Shown in pieces: positions 40,204 through 48,953 of a stretch of DNA of 64,000 bases. A model generated the notes under the pieces. The model was not told where the DNA came from and ran no database searches. It saw only the letters and a program-made list of their open reading frames with translations. The stretch comes from Deltaproteobacteria bacterium (GTDB lineage Bacteria > Myxococcota > Kuafuiibacteriia > Kuafuiibacteriales > Kuafuiibacteriaceae), in assembly GCA_016703535.1 (NCBI GenBank), contig JADJBV010000001.1:5694001-5758000 (forward strand). The letters are read 5' to 3'. Numbering within the stretch: the first letter of the stretch is position 1; each line of letters opens with the position of its first letter. The position numbers were made by a program, and so were the translations under genes.

Positions 40204-41184
40204 GTGGAAAAGACCAAAGTCCTGATCATCGGCTCCGGCCCCGCGGGCTACACCGCGGCCCTGTACACCGGCCGAGCCAACCTCCAGCCGACGCTGGTGG
40301 AGGGCGGCTTCATCCCTGGCAACCAGTCGGTGTTGCCCGGGGGACAGCTGATGATCACCACCGAGGTCGAGAACTTCCCCGGCTTCCCCAATGGCGTGAT
40401 GGGCCCGGAGCTGATGGAGAAGTTCAAGGCCCAGGCCGAACGTTTCGGCACCAAGATCGTGCACGGCTTCGTGACCAAGGTGGACCTCAAGAAGCGCCCC
40501 TTTGTCGTCGAACTGGAGGGCGTCCCGACCTACGAAGCCGAGTCGGTGATCATCGCGACCGGCGCGGTGGCCAAGTTGCTCGAAATCCCGGGCGAACGTT
40601 CGCTGATGGGCTACGGCGTGTCGGCCTGCGCGACCTGCGACGGCGCCTTCTACAAGAACAAGCGGGTGGTGGTGGTCGGCGGCGGCGACACCGCCATGGA
40701 GGAGGCCAACTTCCTGACCCGCTTCGCGTCCGAAGTGATCATCATCCACCGGCGCGACCAGCTCCGGGCCTCCAAGATCATGGTCGACCGAGCCCAGAAA
40801 AACCCCAAGGTCAGGTTCATCTTCAACACTGCGGTGACCGAGGCCCTGGGCAAACGCCCCGAAAAACCCGGCGAACACGGGGGCCTGACCGGCGTTCGCC
40901 TCAAGAACACGGTCACCGGCGAAGAATCGACCTTGGAGTGCGACGGCTTCTTCGTGGCCATCGGCCACCAGCCCAACACCGAACTCTTCAAGGGCCAGCT
41001 GGATCTGGACGCGGACGGATATCTTCAAGTGATTCCGGGCACTTCCAAGACAAAAATTGAAGGCGTCTTCGCCTGTGGCGACGTGCAGGACAAGGTTTAT
41101 CGGCAGGCCATCTCCGCCGCCGGCTCGGGCTGTATGGCCGCCATCGACGCCGAACGTTGGCTCGGCGAACACGGCCATTCGTAG
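40204..41184 (+). CDS. trxB: Thioredoxin-disulfide reductase
   Basis: 326 residues from GTG 40204, which gives the usual short lead to the FAD motif GSGPAGYTAA (TTG 40168 would add 12 residues with no support). Redox-active CATC (Cys142, Cys145) in ACATCDGAFY, NADPH-binding VVVGGGDTAMEEA, and the C-terminal FACGDVQDKVYRQAISAAGSG. It reduces thioredoxin with NADPH. ~30 residues of aromatic/Arg-rich surface look standard. Codon use changes in the last 60 residues (DGYLQVIPGTSKTKIEG uses rare AT-rich codons). Likely its own transcription unit or read-through from E1-beta. Confidence 0.96.
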   Translation: MEKTKVLIIGSGPAGYTAALYTGRANLQPTLVEGGFIPGNQSVLPGGQLMITTEVENFPGFPNGVMGPELMEKFKAQAERFGTKIVHGFVTKVDLKKRPFVVELEGVPTYEAESVIIATGAVAKLLEIPGERSLMGYGVSACATCDGAFYKNKRVVVVGGGDTAMEEANFLTRFASEVIIIHRRDQLRASKIMVDRAQKNPKVRFIFNTAVTEALGKRPEKPGEHGGLTGVRLKNTVTGEESTLECDGFFVAIGHQPNTELFKGQLDLDADGYLQVIPGTSKTKIEGVFACGDVQDKVYRQAISAAGSGCMAAIDAERWLGEHGHS

Positions 41185-41260
41185 GTTGTCGGAAGCCCGA
41201 TTCGGATCGGGCGGGGTAGAGTGCGAGAAGGGTCTTTGCCTGGGACGGCGGAGCACGCGG

Positions 41261-42040
41261 ATGAGACGTTTGTTGTGGACCATACTCGCGGCGGCGAGCC
41301 TCTTCGCGGGTTGTCGAGAAGACAGCCCGCCGATCACCAACGCTGAACCTCCGCCCGACGCGGGTTGTGTGCCGGTTCAGGTCTCGCAGCGTTACCAGGT
41401 CTACTTCGTGATCGACGTGTCGGGCTCGATGGGCCCGTTCTTGAGCGACCTCGCCGACAGCCTGACCGCCTTCGCCGAAAGTTTCCCGGAGCGCGACGAT
41501 CAAGATCAACGGGTGCTCGTCGAGTACTACGTGGTGGGCTTCGTCAACGACGTGAAGTGGTTCCCGGAGGCCACACCTCGAATGACCAGCGTCATCGCGG
41601 TCCAAGCGGCGATCCAAGAGGCGATCGCCGCCGGGTCCAACGGCCAGAACCTGCAGCAACGTTCGGCCAACGCCGAGATCGACGAAAACCTGCTCGACGC
41701 CTTGGCGGCGGTGGTCGCCAGCAACCCCGATCCCGACGCGACCAAGATGATCTTGTTGGCCACCGACGCCAACTTCCGAGAAGCGCCCGACAGCTTTTCA
41801 CTCAACATCCCGGTGCAATCCACCTTCGGGAGCATCTTGTCGGACCTGACCGACTTGGGCGCCCAGATCCACGCCTTTACGCCCGGCGGCCTCGACGGCT
41901 TGACCCGAACCTATCGGGATCAGCCGGCCCTCACCACGCTGCCCGGCTCGACCGTCAACGACCTCAACGAGTTGGGTGAAGCCCAGGCGACTTTGAGTGA
42001 ACGATTGGTGGTCATTGCCCAGGGCGCGACTTGCCAGTGA
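41261..42040 (+). CDS. vWA-domain lipoprotein
   Basis: 259 residues from ATG 41261. Lipobox FAGC (Cys18), a short Pro/Asp linker, then a von Willebrand A fold (about 45-250) with the metal-ion-dependent adhesion site DVSGS (Asp52, Ser54, Ser56), the Thr/Asp of the second and third MIDAS loops likely in ATPRMTSV and LLATDANF. Predicted ligand-binding surface protein. Followed 36 bp later by a CxxCH lipoprotein and a TPR protein, forming a small cluster of exported proteins. Confidence 0.8.
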   Translation: MRRLLWTILAAASLFAGCREDSPPITNAEPPPDAGCVPVQVSQRYQVYFVIDVSGSMGPFLSDLADSLTAFAESFPERDDQDQRVLVEYYVVGFVNDVKWFPEATPRMTSVIAVQAAIQEAIAAGSNGQNLQQRSANAEIDENLLDALAAVVASNPDPDATKMILLATDANFREAPDSFSLNIPVQSTFGSILSDLTDLGAQIHAFTPGGLDGLTRTYRDQPALTTLPGSTVNDLNELGEAQATLSERLVVIAQGATCQ

Positions 42041-42076
42041 TCGATGGGGTTGAGTAACTTCGCCCCCCAACCAATC

Positions 42077-42511
42077 ATGACCTTCGTGCGCCTCTTGATC
42101 TTGACCTCCTTCACCGCGGCCTTGGCCTGTGGCAACGACGACGGCAGCAACACCCCTGCCGACGCGGGCGCAGCGATTTGCCCCGATCCAACCTTCACCT
42201 CGATCCACACCAACGTGCTCTCATCGGCCCGCTGCACCGCGTGCCACTTCAGCGCGACGCCCAGCTTCGGCAACCTGGCCTTCGGTGCCGGCAAGGACAC
42301 GGCGTACACCCAGCTACAGGCCGCTACCTCCAACACCGGTGCGGCCCAGCCCATGCGGGTCGTCGCCAGCCAACCGGACAACAGCTTCCTCTACGTGAAG
42401 GTCACCAACCCCAGCGCGCCCGGCGGAGTCATGCCGCCCGGCGGCATGTTGACCACCTGCGAGATCGACGCGATCCGCACCTGGATCAGCAACGGCGCGG
42501 CGAACGACTGA
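42077..42511 (+). CDS. Cytochrome c-like lipoprotein with one CxxCH motif
   Basis: 144 residues from ATG 42077 (ATG 42044 would add 11 residues before the signal). Lipobox ALAC (Cys18). The mature protein has Cys53-Thr-Ala-Cys56-His57, a haem c attachment motif, then a Met-rich stretch near the end (GVMPPGGMLTTCEIDAI) that could supply the axial Met; the pattern VxxxxCxxCH...MPPGG is that of small c-type haem domains found in lipoproteins (PF07635-like). Its stop and the next start share one base (TGATG). Confidence 0.75.
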   Translation: MTFVRLLILTSFTAALACGNDDGSNTPADAGAAICPDPTFTSIHTNVLSSARCTACHFSATPSFGNLAFGAGKDTAYTQLQAATSNTGAAQPMRVVASQPDNSFLYVKVTNPSAPGGVMPPGGMLTTCEIDAIRTWISNGAAND

Positions 42512-42816
42512 TGTCCCGCCGTTTGGAGCAGATGCGGGCCTTGGTGCAGGCCCACCCGGAGAACCCGCTGGCCCGGTACTCTTTGGCCCTGGAGCAGAAG
42601 AAGACCGACCTGCCCGGCGCCTTGCTCACCTTCGCCGACCTGATGGCCCGTCATCCCAGCTACGTGGCCACTTACTTCCACTACGGCCAGGCCCTGGTTG
42701 CCGCCGGTGAAGACGAAAAGGCCAAGGCCGTCTACGAAGCAGGGCTCCAGGTGGCCAACGCGGCGGGAGACGCCCACGCCGCCTCCGAGCTGCAAGGCGC
42801 CCTGGATCTCCTTTAG
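42511..42816 (+). CDS. TPR-repeat protein
   Basis: 101 residues from ATG 42511 (TGATG overlap with the haem-type lipoprotein). Two to three TPR-like units (QAHPENPLARYSLALEQKK, LLTFADLMARHPSYVATYFHYG, ALVAAGEDEKAKAVYEAGL). No signal peptide. Probably co-transcribed with the two lipoproteins upstream. Confidence 0.75.
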   Translation: MSRRLEQMRALVQAHPENPLARYSLALEQKKTDLPGALLTFADLMARHPSYVATYFHYGQALVAAGEDEKAKAVYEAGLQVANAAGDAHAASELQGALDLL

Positions 42817-42978
42817 GCCCGCAACCGCGGGTGCGGGCGATCACCGGGACCCGGCCCCCTGGTCGTGGTGGGCCCAGGCCGCTACACCGGGACAGGCATG
42901 TCACGGGCAAGCCGAAGCGAAGGGGCCCTGAGGTCCCAAAAACCGCTGGCCCCGGACTTGCTCACGGGAGCGCCCATC
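42817..42978. other. Gene-free stretch upstream of the acidic lipoprotein
   Basis: 162 bp. No open frame with support, no clear promoter hexamers. The last part holds GGGAGCGCCCATCATG, with GGGAG serving as the ribosome binding site of the gene starting at 42979. Confidence 0.35.
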
Positions 42979-44499
42979 ATGTTGCCCACGATTCAACGCC
43001 TTGCTGTGGCCGTCTTTGGCCTCACCTTCTTCGCCGTCGCCTGCGGCCCCGACGAAGACCAACCGCTCGAGCCCACGCCACCTCGGACCATCACCTCGGA
43101 CGAGGCCCTCACCACCGCCAACCGAAACTTGCGCGCCCACCTGATCGGCGGCGCCCGCTCGGGTCGGGTCCTGAGCGAGTCCGAGTTGCTGGGTAGCTTG
43201 AGCGATCGGGCCACCGCCCCCTGCCCCACCGAAGGTCCCTGTGAGCCGGCGCCGGATCTGGAGCTGGAGGCCCAAGCGACCGAACTCGCCGATCGCATGG
43301 CCTCCTTGATCTTGAACGCCGGCAACCTGGAGTTGGCCGAACCCACTCGAGTGGTCCTGCGCCTCAAGCCCGAGGTGGCCTGCGTCGACAGCTCGACCCA
43401 AGCCGGCGCCATCGCCGACGACTGCCGAGACATCTACTCCACCACCCCGGTGCGCTTGGAGCTCAGCTCCCGCCGGGAAGGGGACGTCGACGTGCGCCTC
43501 TCCATTGGCGACAACGTCGCCGGCAACATCGGGCTCCACCAGGATGAGTTGTCGATCGAGATCGATCTCGGCGCGGCCACCGCGGCCTACAACCGATTGG
43601 TCGTCGCGGGTGGCCAGCAGCAGGAGCAGGTGCCGGGCACCTTCCAAGGGCGGATCAGGCTGAGCTTGGTCTTGAGCGCCGGTGACAAGGCCGAGTTGTC
43701 CCTGTCGATCCTCTCGGCGTTGATCGTTGACACCAACGTCGAAGGCGAGCGCTACCGCTTCGAGTTGGGCGCGGCCAGCCCGGCCTTTTCGGCGATCTTC
43801 GACGCCAGCGAGCCCTCTTTGACGCTGCGGACCAACAACGCTGGCGGACGGGTGCTCTTGCCCCTCGCCGCTTTGGCCACCGGCACGACGGTCTGCACCA
43901 GCGGCCCCGACGGTGAACAGGTCTGTGAACGCGAGACCCCCGAGGTCAGCGGTGAACTCGAGGTGCGGATCCCGAGCAGCCGAGGTGCGGTGATCTTGGG
44001 CGCCAACGACGCGGTGTTGTTCGACCTGAGCCTTGGCGACGCGCTCCGGGCCCTCCACGACGGTCGCGGGATCTTCAGCTTGGATCTGAACCCCACCCGC
44101 AACCGAGAGCTGCACCTGGAGCTCACCCCTAGCGAAGACGTGCTGCGCCTCCAGTTGGCCCAGCCCCTGTCATTGATCGCCGACTTCGACCTCGCCACCC
44201 TGGCCGAGACCCTGAACCTGCCGACCATGTTCGGGGACGAGACGATCAGCATGGACCTCGACGGCGTTCAGGCCCCAGCGATCGAGGTGAACCTCGGCCA
44301 AAGCGACGCGCCCCGCCCCGGCGGTGAGCCGGCGCCCAGCGCCTCGTTGCTCAAGGTGATCGCCGGCCAAATCCGCATGTCGGCCCGGGTCGCCAACGTG
44401 CAGGTCACGGTGTCGGCCGGGCAGTGCCTGAACGCCGGTGACGCCGTCGAAGGTGAAAGCAGCCCCTTGGCGGGCCTCGAAGCCGGCGTCTGCCGCTGA
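42979..44499 (+). CDS. Beta-rich lipoprotein, 506 residues, unknown family
   Basis: ATG 42979 with GGGAG upstream. Lipobox AVAC (Cys22). The mature protein has a Cys pair near residue 76-84 (PCPTEGPCEP) and another at VACVDSS...DDC, and long amphipathic beta-strand runs (RVVLRLKPE, VRLELSSRREGDVDVRLSI, GRIRLSLVLSAGDKAELSLSIL) of the sort seen in lipid-binding or secretin-like beta domains. A late Cys-pair (CLNAGDAVEG...GVC) closes it. No enzyme motif. Exported and lipid-anchored, likely in the outer membrane. Confidence 0.65.
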   Translation: MLPTIQRLAVAVFGLTFFAVACGPDEDQPLEPTPPRTITSDEALTTANRNLRAHLIGGARSGRVLSESELLGSLSDRATAPCPTEGPCEPAPDLELEAQATELADRMASLILNAGNLELAEPTRVVLRLKPEVACVDSSTQAGAIADDCRDIYSTTPVRLELSSRREGDVDVRLSIGDNVAGNIGLHQDELSIEIDLGAATAAYNRLVVAGGQQQEQVPGTFQGRIRLSLVLSAGDKAELSLSILSALIVDTNVEGERYRFELGAASPAFSAIFDASEPSLTLRTNNAGGRVLLPLAALATGTTVCTSGPDGEQVCERETPEVSGELEVRIPSSRGAVILGANDAVLFDLSLGDALRALHDGRGIFSLDLNPTRNRELHLELTPSEDVLRLQLAQPLSLIADFDLATLAETLNLPTMFGDETISMDLDGVQAPAIEVNLGQSDAPRPGGEPAPSASLLKVIAGQIRMSARVANVQVTVSAGQCLNAGDAVEGESSPLAGLEAGVCR

Positions 44500-44580
44500 C
44501 CCCCCAGGTTCAGGCCCTCCCGTGGCCAACCTAGCGGATTCGCTGGAGTTGGCCTTGGTCCTGACCGCCGCCGACCGGAC

Positions 44581-45729
44581 TCAGGCCCGGGCCAGGCCGG
44601 CTTCGAGGTCAGCCCGCAGGTCGTCCAGGTGTTCGATGCCGACCGAAATGCGGATCAGGCCGTCGTCCAGGCCCCGGGCCTCCCGGATCTCTCGGGGGAT
44701 CGAGGCGTGGGTCATGATCGCCGGGTGTTCGATCAAGGCCTCCACGCCGCCCAAGGACTCGGCGAGGGTGAAGACCTCCATTCCACTCAATAGACGGCGA
44801 GAGGCCTCCAGGCCGCCCTTGATCACGAAGCTGATCATCCCGCCCGGCTTCTTCATCTGCCGCTTGGCGAGGGCGTATTGAGGGTGGCTCTCCAGGCCGG
44901 GGTAGATGACCTTCTGCACCTTGGGGTGCTTCTCGAGCATCTGAGCCAAGGCCATGGCGTTGTCGGTGTGTCGATCCATGCGCACCGGCAAGGTCTTGAT
45001 GCCGCGCAGGGTCAGGAAGCAGTCCATTGGGCCGGGCACGCCGCCGGCCGCGTTCTGCACGAAGGCCACCCGTTGGGCCCACTCGTCGGAGCTGGTGATC
45101 ACCGCGCCGCCGACCACGTCCGAGTGACCACCGAGATATTTGGTGACCGAGTGGAGCACCATGGTCGCGCCCAGATCCAAGGGCCGCTGCAGGTACGGCG
45201 TGGCGAAGGTGTTGTCGACCAACACCGGGATGCCCCGTTTGGCGGCGAGCTTACACACCGCTTCGATGTCGACGATCGACAGCAGCGGATTGGTCGGCGT
45301 CTCCAGCCAGATCAGCTTGGTCTTGGGGGTGATGGCCTTTTCGTAGGCCGCCACGTCCGCCGCCGGGACGAAGCTGAACTCGAGGCCGTGCCGCTTGTAG
45401 ACCTTGTCGAAGATCCGGAAGGTGCCGCCGTAGACGTCGTCGGCGCTGACCACGTGATCCCCCGCCGAGAGGCAGTGGAGCACGCAGTCGCTGGCGGCCA
45501 AGCCCGAGCTGAAACAGGACCCATATTTGCCGTTTTCGAGGGCCGCCAGGTTGGTCTCCAGGGCGTCCCGGGTCGGGTTGCGGGTCCGGGAGTACTCGAA
45601 GCCGGTGTGTTCACCGGGGGCCCGCTGGGCGTAGGTCGAGGTCTGGAAGATCGGGACGTTGACCGCCCCGGTGGTCTTTTCGGGGTCGCAGCCGGCGTGG
45701 ATGGCGAGGGTCTCGAAGCGGTGTTTCAC
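44581..45729 (-). CDS. Cystathionine gamma-synthase/lyase family PLP enzyme
   Basis: 382 residues from GTG 45729. Cys/Met-metabolism PLP family marks: FETLAIHAGCDPEKTTGAVNVPI, the phosphate-binding YGGTFRIFDKV and CFSSGLAAS, LVDNTFATPYLQRPLDLGA, the Schiff-base Lys in LHSVTKYLGGHSD, and the C-terminal AESLGGVEALIEHPA. It could act as cystathionine gamma-synthase (methionine branch) or gamma-lyase (transsulfuration); sequence alone does not decide. An inverted repeat lies just before the start (45735-45754). Confidence 0.92.
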   Translation of the reverse strand: MKHRFETLAIHAGCDPEKTTGAVNVPIFQTSTYAQRAPGEHTGFEYSRTRNPTRDALETNLAALENGKYGSCFSSGLAASDCVLHCLSAGDHVVSADDVYGGTFRIFDKVYKRHGLEFSFVPAADVAAYEKAITPKTKLIWLETPTNPLLSIVDIEAVCKLAAKRGIPVLVDNTFATPYLQRPLDLGATMVLHSVTKYLGGHSDVVGGAVITSSDEWAQRVAFVQNAAGGVPGPMDCFLTLRGIKTLPVRMDRHTDNAMALAQMLEKHPKVQKVIYPGLESHPQYALAKRQMKKPGGMISFVIKGGLEASRRLLSGMEVFTLAESLGGVEALIEHPAIMTHASIPREIREARGLDDGLIRISVGIEHLDDLRADLEAGLARA

Positions 45730-45734
45730 GGGCC

Positions 45735-45754
45735 GGAGAGAACTAGAGCTCTCC
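45735..45754. repeat. Inverted repeat upstream of the Cys/Met enzyme
   Basis: GGAGAG at 45735-45740 and its complement CTCTCC at 45749-45754, with an 8-bp loop, a few bases before the GTG start of the PLP-enzyme gene. Could be an operator or an mRNA hairpin near the translation start. Confidence 0.4.
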
Positions 45755-45769
45755 CTTTGGGTCAAGCGA

Positions 45770-46333
45770 TCAACGGACGCTGACCGCCTGAGCTGGAAGG
45801 CCCGGTGCGGCCTGGGTGGCGTAGGCCCGATCCAGGTCCTGGCGCAAAGCAGCATTGTAGGCGTCGTCCAGCTCTTCCGCGGGATCCCACATCGCCATCA
45901 CCACCAAGCTGGCGACGCTGCACAGAACGCCGAGGCCCGCGGTGCTCACTCCCACGACGATGTCCGGGTTGCCGGACCCGGGGGCGAGGGCATTGTCCGC
46001 AAAGCCGCCCAACGCCCTGGAACTCCCCCAGAACGCCGCGATGGCGCTGACGGCCCCCAGTCCGACCAGCACACCGTTCCGCGTGCCTTGGTCGTTGAGC
46101 AACTCGCGGCTCTCTTCGTACCGCGCGAAGGCGGGGACCAAGGTACCTTCAGCCATCGGCTGGCCACCCTTTTTGCACTCCTCGCCGTCGTCATCGCACT
46201 CGATCTGGTGCGCCGCGTAGGTCTCCTCTTTGCTGCTCTTTTGAAAGTCCCACTGCATGGGCGCCTGAGTCCCATAACTGGTCATGCTGCACCCACTGCC
46301 GAAGAGAAGCGCCACCAGGATTCCATTTCGCAT
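45770..46333 (-). CDS. Small lipoprotein with two hydrophobic segments
   Basis: 187 residues from ATG 46333, which has GGAGG 7 nt upstream. Lipobox GSGC (Cys15). A Cys pair (CDDDGEEC) is followed by two hydrophobic segments (about 95-115, VLVGLGAVSAIAAFWG; about 135-160, DIVVGVSTAGLGVLCSVASL). Family not recognised. Downstream of the hairpin and repeats at 46411-46478. Confidence 0.65.
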   Translation of the reverse strand: MRNGILVALLFGSGCSMTSYGTQAPMQWDFQKSSKEETYAAHQIECDDDGEECKKGGQPMAEGTLVPAFARYEESRELLNDQGTRNGVLVGLGAVSAIAAFWGSSRALGGFADNALAPGSGNPDIVVGVSTAGLGVLCSVASLVVMAMWDPAEELDDAYNAALRQDLDRAYATQAAPGLPAQAVSVR

Positions 46334-46410
46334 CGTCGTTGCCTCCGCGACCTGGGAGTGCACCGCCCGTGCCACCATCACATTTGGCTGATCTCAGGGG
46401 GTTGAAGACA

Positions 46411-46478
46411 GTTCGTCCGGGGAATTCGTCCGGCCGGACAAACTCGGCCGGACGAATCCGGACGAATCCGGACGAATC
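46411..46478. repeat. CGGACGAATC repeats forming a strong hairpin
   Basis: Three tandem copies of CGGACGAATC at 46449-46478 plus two inverted copies at 46411-46420 (variant) and 46424-46433. The arms 46421-46435 (GGAATTCGTCCGGCC) and 46446-46459 (GGCCGGACGAATCC) pair over about 14 bp with one bulge and a 10-base loop. It lies 17 bp beyond the mutS2 stop and upstream of the lipoprotein gene, so it may end mutS2 transcription or mark a recombination hot spot. Confidence 0.7.
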
Positions 46479-46495
46479 CCGGGAGCATCGATTTT

Positions 46496-48934
46496 CTAAG
46501 AGAGGGTCACGACGGTGACGCCGTCGCCGCCTTCGTTGGGTTCGCCGGGGCGCACCGACTTCACGTAACCCGAACGCTTCAGGTGCTCCCGCAGGGCGTC
46601 GCGCAGGGCTCCGGTGCCATGGCCGTGGATCACTCGGACCCGGATGGTGGGCGTGCCGTAGTGATAGTCGAGGAACCCGTCCAGGCGTTGGATCGACTCT
46701 TCGATCTGGTGGCCCCGCAGATCGAGCTCTTCGGTGGGCTCTTTTTCCTGAGCCGAGGGAGGGTTGAGCTGGGCCTTGCGCAGATCCCGCTCGGCGACCT
46801 TGAGCGCCTTGGTCGGACGGGGGCCGGCCGGCGCCAACAAGGATGCGACCGACACCCGCATTCGGATGTTGCCGACCGCCACGTGGGCCTCTTTGCCATC
46901 GATGCTGACCACCTCACCGTCGCGGCCCAACTTGGCCACGTGGACCCACTCGCCGATCTTCAGATCCTTGATCGGCTTGGGCGCGGCGGCGCCGGCCGGG
47001 CGTTCGGCGGCCAAACGCTCCCGCTCCTCTTGTTCGAGGCGCGCCAGCTGTTCGGCGGCCTGGTTGGTCTGGCGCATGGCGTCTTTGGGATCTTGGGCGT
47101 CGGCCGCGGCCTGCAGGCGCGCGATCATGCCCCGCACCTCTTCCCTTCGCCGCTCGATCTCCACCACCAACTCTTCACGGGCCTTAAGGCGCACCGCCTG
47201 AATTTCCCGCTCCAGCTCCTCCTGTTTGTCGATCAAGCGATCACGTTCGGCTTCCGCCTCGGCGGTGCGGCGGATCGCCTCGTCCCGGGCTTCGGCCATC
47301 TCGTGGGAGCGGCGCTCCACCTCTTTGATCAGCTGCTCGAGGGCGTTCGAGCCTTCACCCAACAACGACCGAGCCCGCACCACGATCGCCTCTTCCAGGC
47401 CCAAGTTCTGGGCGATGTCGAAGGCGCTGGAGCCTTGAGGCACGTCCAAGGAGACGTGATAGGTCGGCCGCATCTTCCGGGAGTCGAAGCCCACGCCGGC
47501 GTTGCGGAAGCGCTTGTCGGTGAAGGGGACCGCCTTGATCCGTTCGAAGTGGGTGGTGACCACCACCTGAGCCCCCCGATCGGCCAACCGCTCCAAGATC
47601 GATTGAGCGAGGGCCTGGCCTTGGGTCGGGTCGGTGTCGGCGGCGATCTCGTCGATCAACACCAAACTCCGCTGATCGGCCCGGGCCAAGGTGTCGACCA
47701 AAGCTTTGAGGTGGGCGGCGAAGGTGGACAGGTGAGAGGCGATCGACTGCTGATCGCCGATCGCGACCTCGATCCGTTCGTACCAACCGATCCGTGAGCC
47801 CTCCCGACACGGCAGGTGCAGGCCCATTCGCGCCATCAAGGCCAGCAGCCCGATGGTCTTCATGGCCACCGTCTTGCCGCCGGTGTTGGGGCCGGTGAAG
47901 ACCAAGATCTGCTGCCCCGGTTGGAGGCCGAGATCGTTGCCGACCACCTCGATTCGGGCCGGTGGCGGCGCGCCCTCTTCGTAGGAGAGGGGCCGCAGGT
48001 TCTGGATCAACAACAGCGGGTGACGGGCGTCGATCAGGTTGAAGCCCGGCTCCGGCTCGGGAAACACCGGGATACAGCCGATTTCGGTGGCCAAACGTCC
48101 GCAGGCGGCCAGGGCGTCGATGCGCCCGACCACCACCATGATGTTCCGAACCGCGTCCGCCTCCCGGGTCACCAGCCGCGTCAGCCGCGACAAGATCCGG
48201 TGTTCTTCCTCGAGCTGTTCGCTTTGGGCGATCTTCAGGCGGTTGCCCAGATCGATCAGGGCCTGGGGTTCGATGTAGACCGTCTGCCCCGAGCCCGAGG
48301 CGTCGTGCACGATGCCCTTCACCTCGTTCTTGAAGCTGGACTTGATCGGCAAGACGTAACGATCGGCCCGGATGGTGTAGTAGTCCTCCTGCAACAAGCT
48401 CCGCAGCTCGGGCCCGCGCAAAAGTTCGGTCAACTTGTCGTGGATGCCGTCCCGGATCGAACGAACCCGCTGCCGCAAGGGGCCCAGCTCCGGAGAGGCG
48501 TGGTCGGCCAGCTGCCCGTCGGGATCGAAGCAGGCCAAGACCTCGGTGGCGACCCGGGAAAGATCAGCCAAAGAGGCGGCCAGGCCGTAGAGCAGCGGGG
48601 CCACCTCTTCGTGGGCGAACAGGTGCCGGCGCAAGGCGGCCCCGACGTGCATGGTGTCGGCGATGCCCCGAAGCGCCGGGCCCTCCAACATCAGGCCCTT
48701 TTCCCCCATGACCAGGCTGGCCTCGACGTCTTGGGCGCCCCAAACCGGAGGGGGTTCGGAGCGATCGAGCAGGGCCCGGGCCTGGCGGATCCCTTCGATC
48801 CGCTCCCTGGCTTCATCGATCCGGGCCGCCGGGGCCAGTTGGCCGATCACCGCGGCGCCTAGGGGGGTCTGAGTCCGACCCAGGAGGGCCGCCCGAACCG
48901 CGCCAAACTCGAGACGCTCGCTGGCCTCTTCCAT
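46496..48934 (-). CDS. mutS2: Endonuclease MutS2
   Basis: 812 residues from ATG 48934. Clamp/core region, then ATPase: Walker A GPNTGGKTVAMKT and Walker B LVLIDEIAADTDP (usual LVLLDELGAGTDP), followed by a coiled coil (about 510-640) and a C-terminal Smr nuclease domain with LDLRG and VIHGHGTG. In this family MutS2 suppresses recombination or rescues stalled ribosomes and is not the mismatch-repair MutS. Two conserved glycines of the Walker B region are Ala here. Divergent from the TPR lipoprotein with a 19-bp gap, so the promoters must overlap. Confidence 0.93.
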   Translation of the reverse strand: MEEASERLEFGAVRAALLGRTQTPLGAAVIGQLAPAARIDEARERIEGIRQARALLDRSEPPPVWGAQDVEASLVMGEKGLMLEGPALRGIADTMHVGAALRRHLFAHEEVAPLLYGLAASLADLSRVATEVLACFDPDGQLADHASPELGPLRQRVRSIRDGIHDKLTELLRGPELRSLLQEDYYTIRADRYVLPIKSSFKNEVKGIVHDASGSGQTVYIEPQALIDLGNRLKIAQSEQLEEEHRILSRLTRLVTREADAVRNIMVVVGRIDALAACGRLATEIGCIPVFPEPEPGFNLIDARHPLLLIQNLRPLSYEEGAPPPARIEVVGNDLGLQPGQQILVFTGPNTGGKTVAMKTIGLLALMARMGLHLPCREGSRIGWYERIEVAIGDQQSIASHLSTFAAHLKALVDTLARADQRSLVLIDEIAADTDPTQGQALAQSILERLADRGAQVVVTTHFERIKAVPFTDKRFRNAGVGFDSRKMRPTYHVSLDVPQGSSAFDIAQNLGLEEAIVVRARSLLGEGSNALEQLIKEVERRSHEMAEARDEAIRRTAEAEAERDRLIDKQEELEREIQAVRLKAREELVVEIERRREEVRGMIARLQAAADAQDPKDAMRQTNQAAEQLARLEQEERERLAAERPAGAAAPKPIKDLKIGEWVHVAKLGRDGEVVSIDGKEAHVAVGNIRMRVSVASLLAPAGPRPTKALKVAERDLRKAQLNPPSAQEKEPTEELDLRGHQIEESIQRLDGFLDYHYGTPTIRVRVIHGHGTGALRDALREHLKRSGYVKSVRPGEPNEGGDGVTVVTLS

Positions 48935-48953
48935 CGGTGCTAGGTCTACTCCG

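Noticed and set aside
46411..46478. A possible CRISPR-like array
   Set aside because: Units of 10 bp in direct tandem, without spacers of 25 bp or more and no cas genes.
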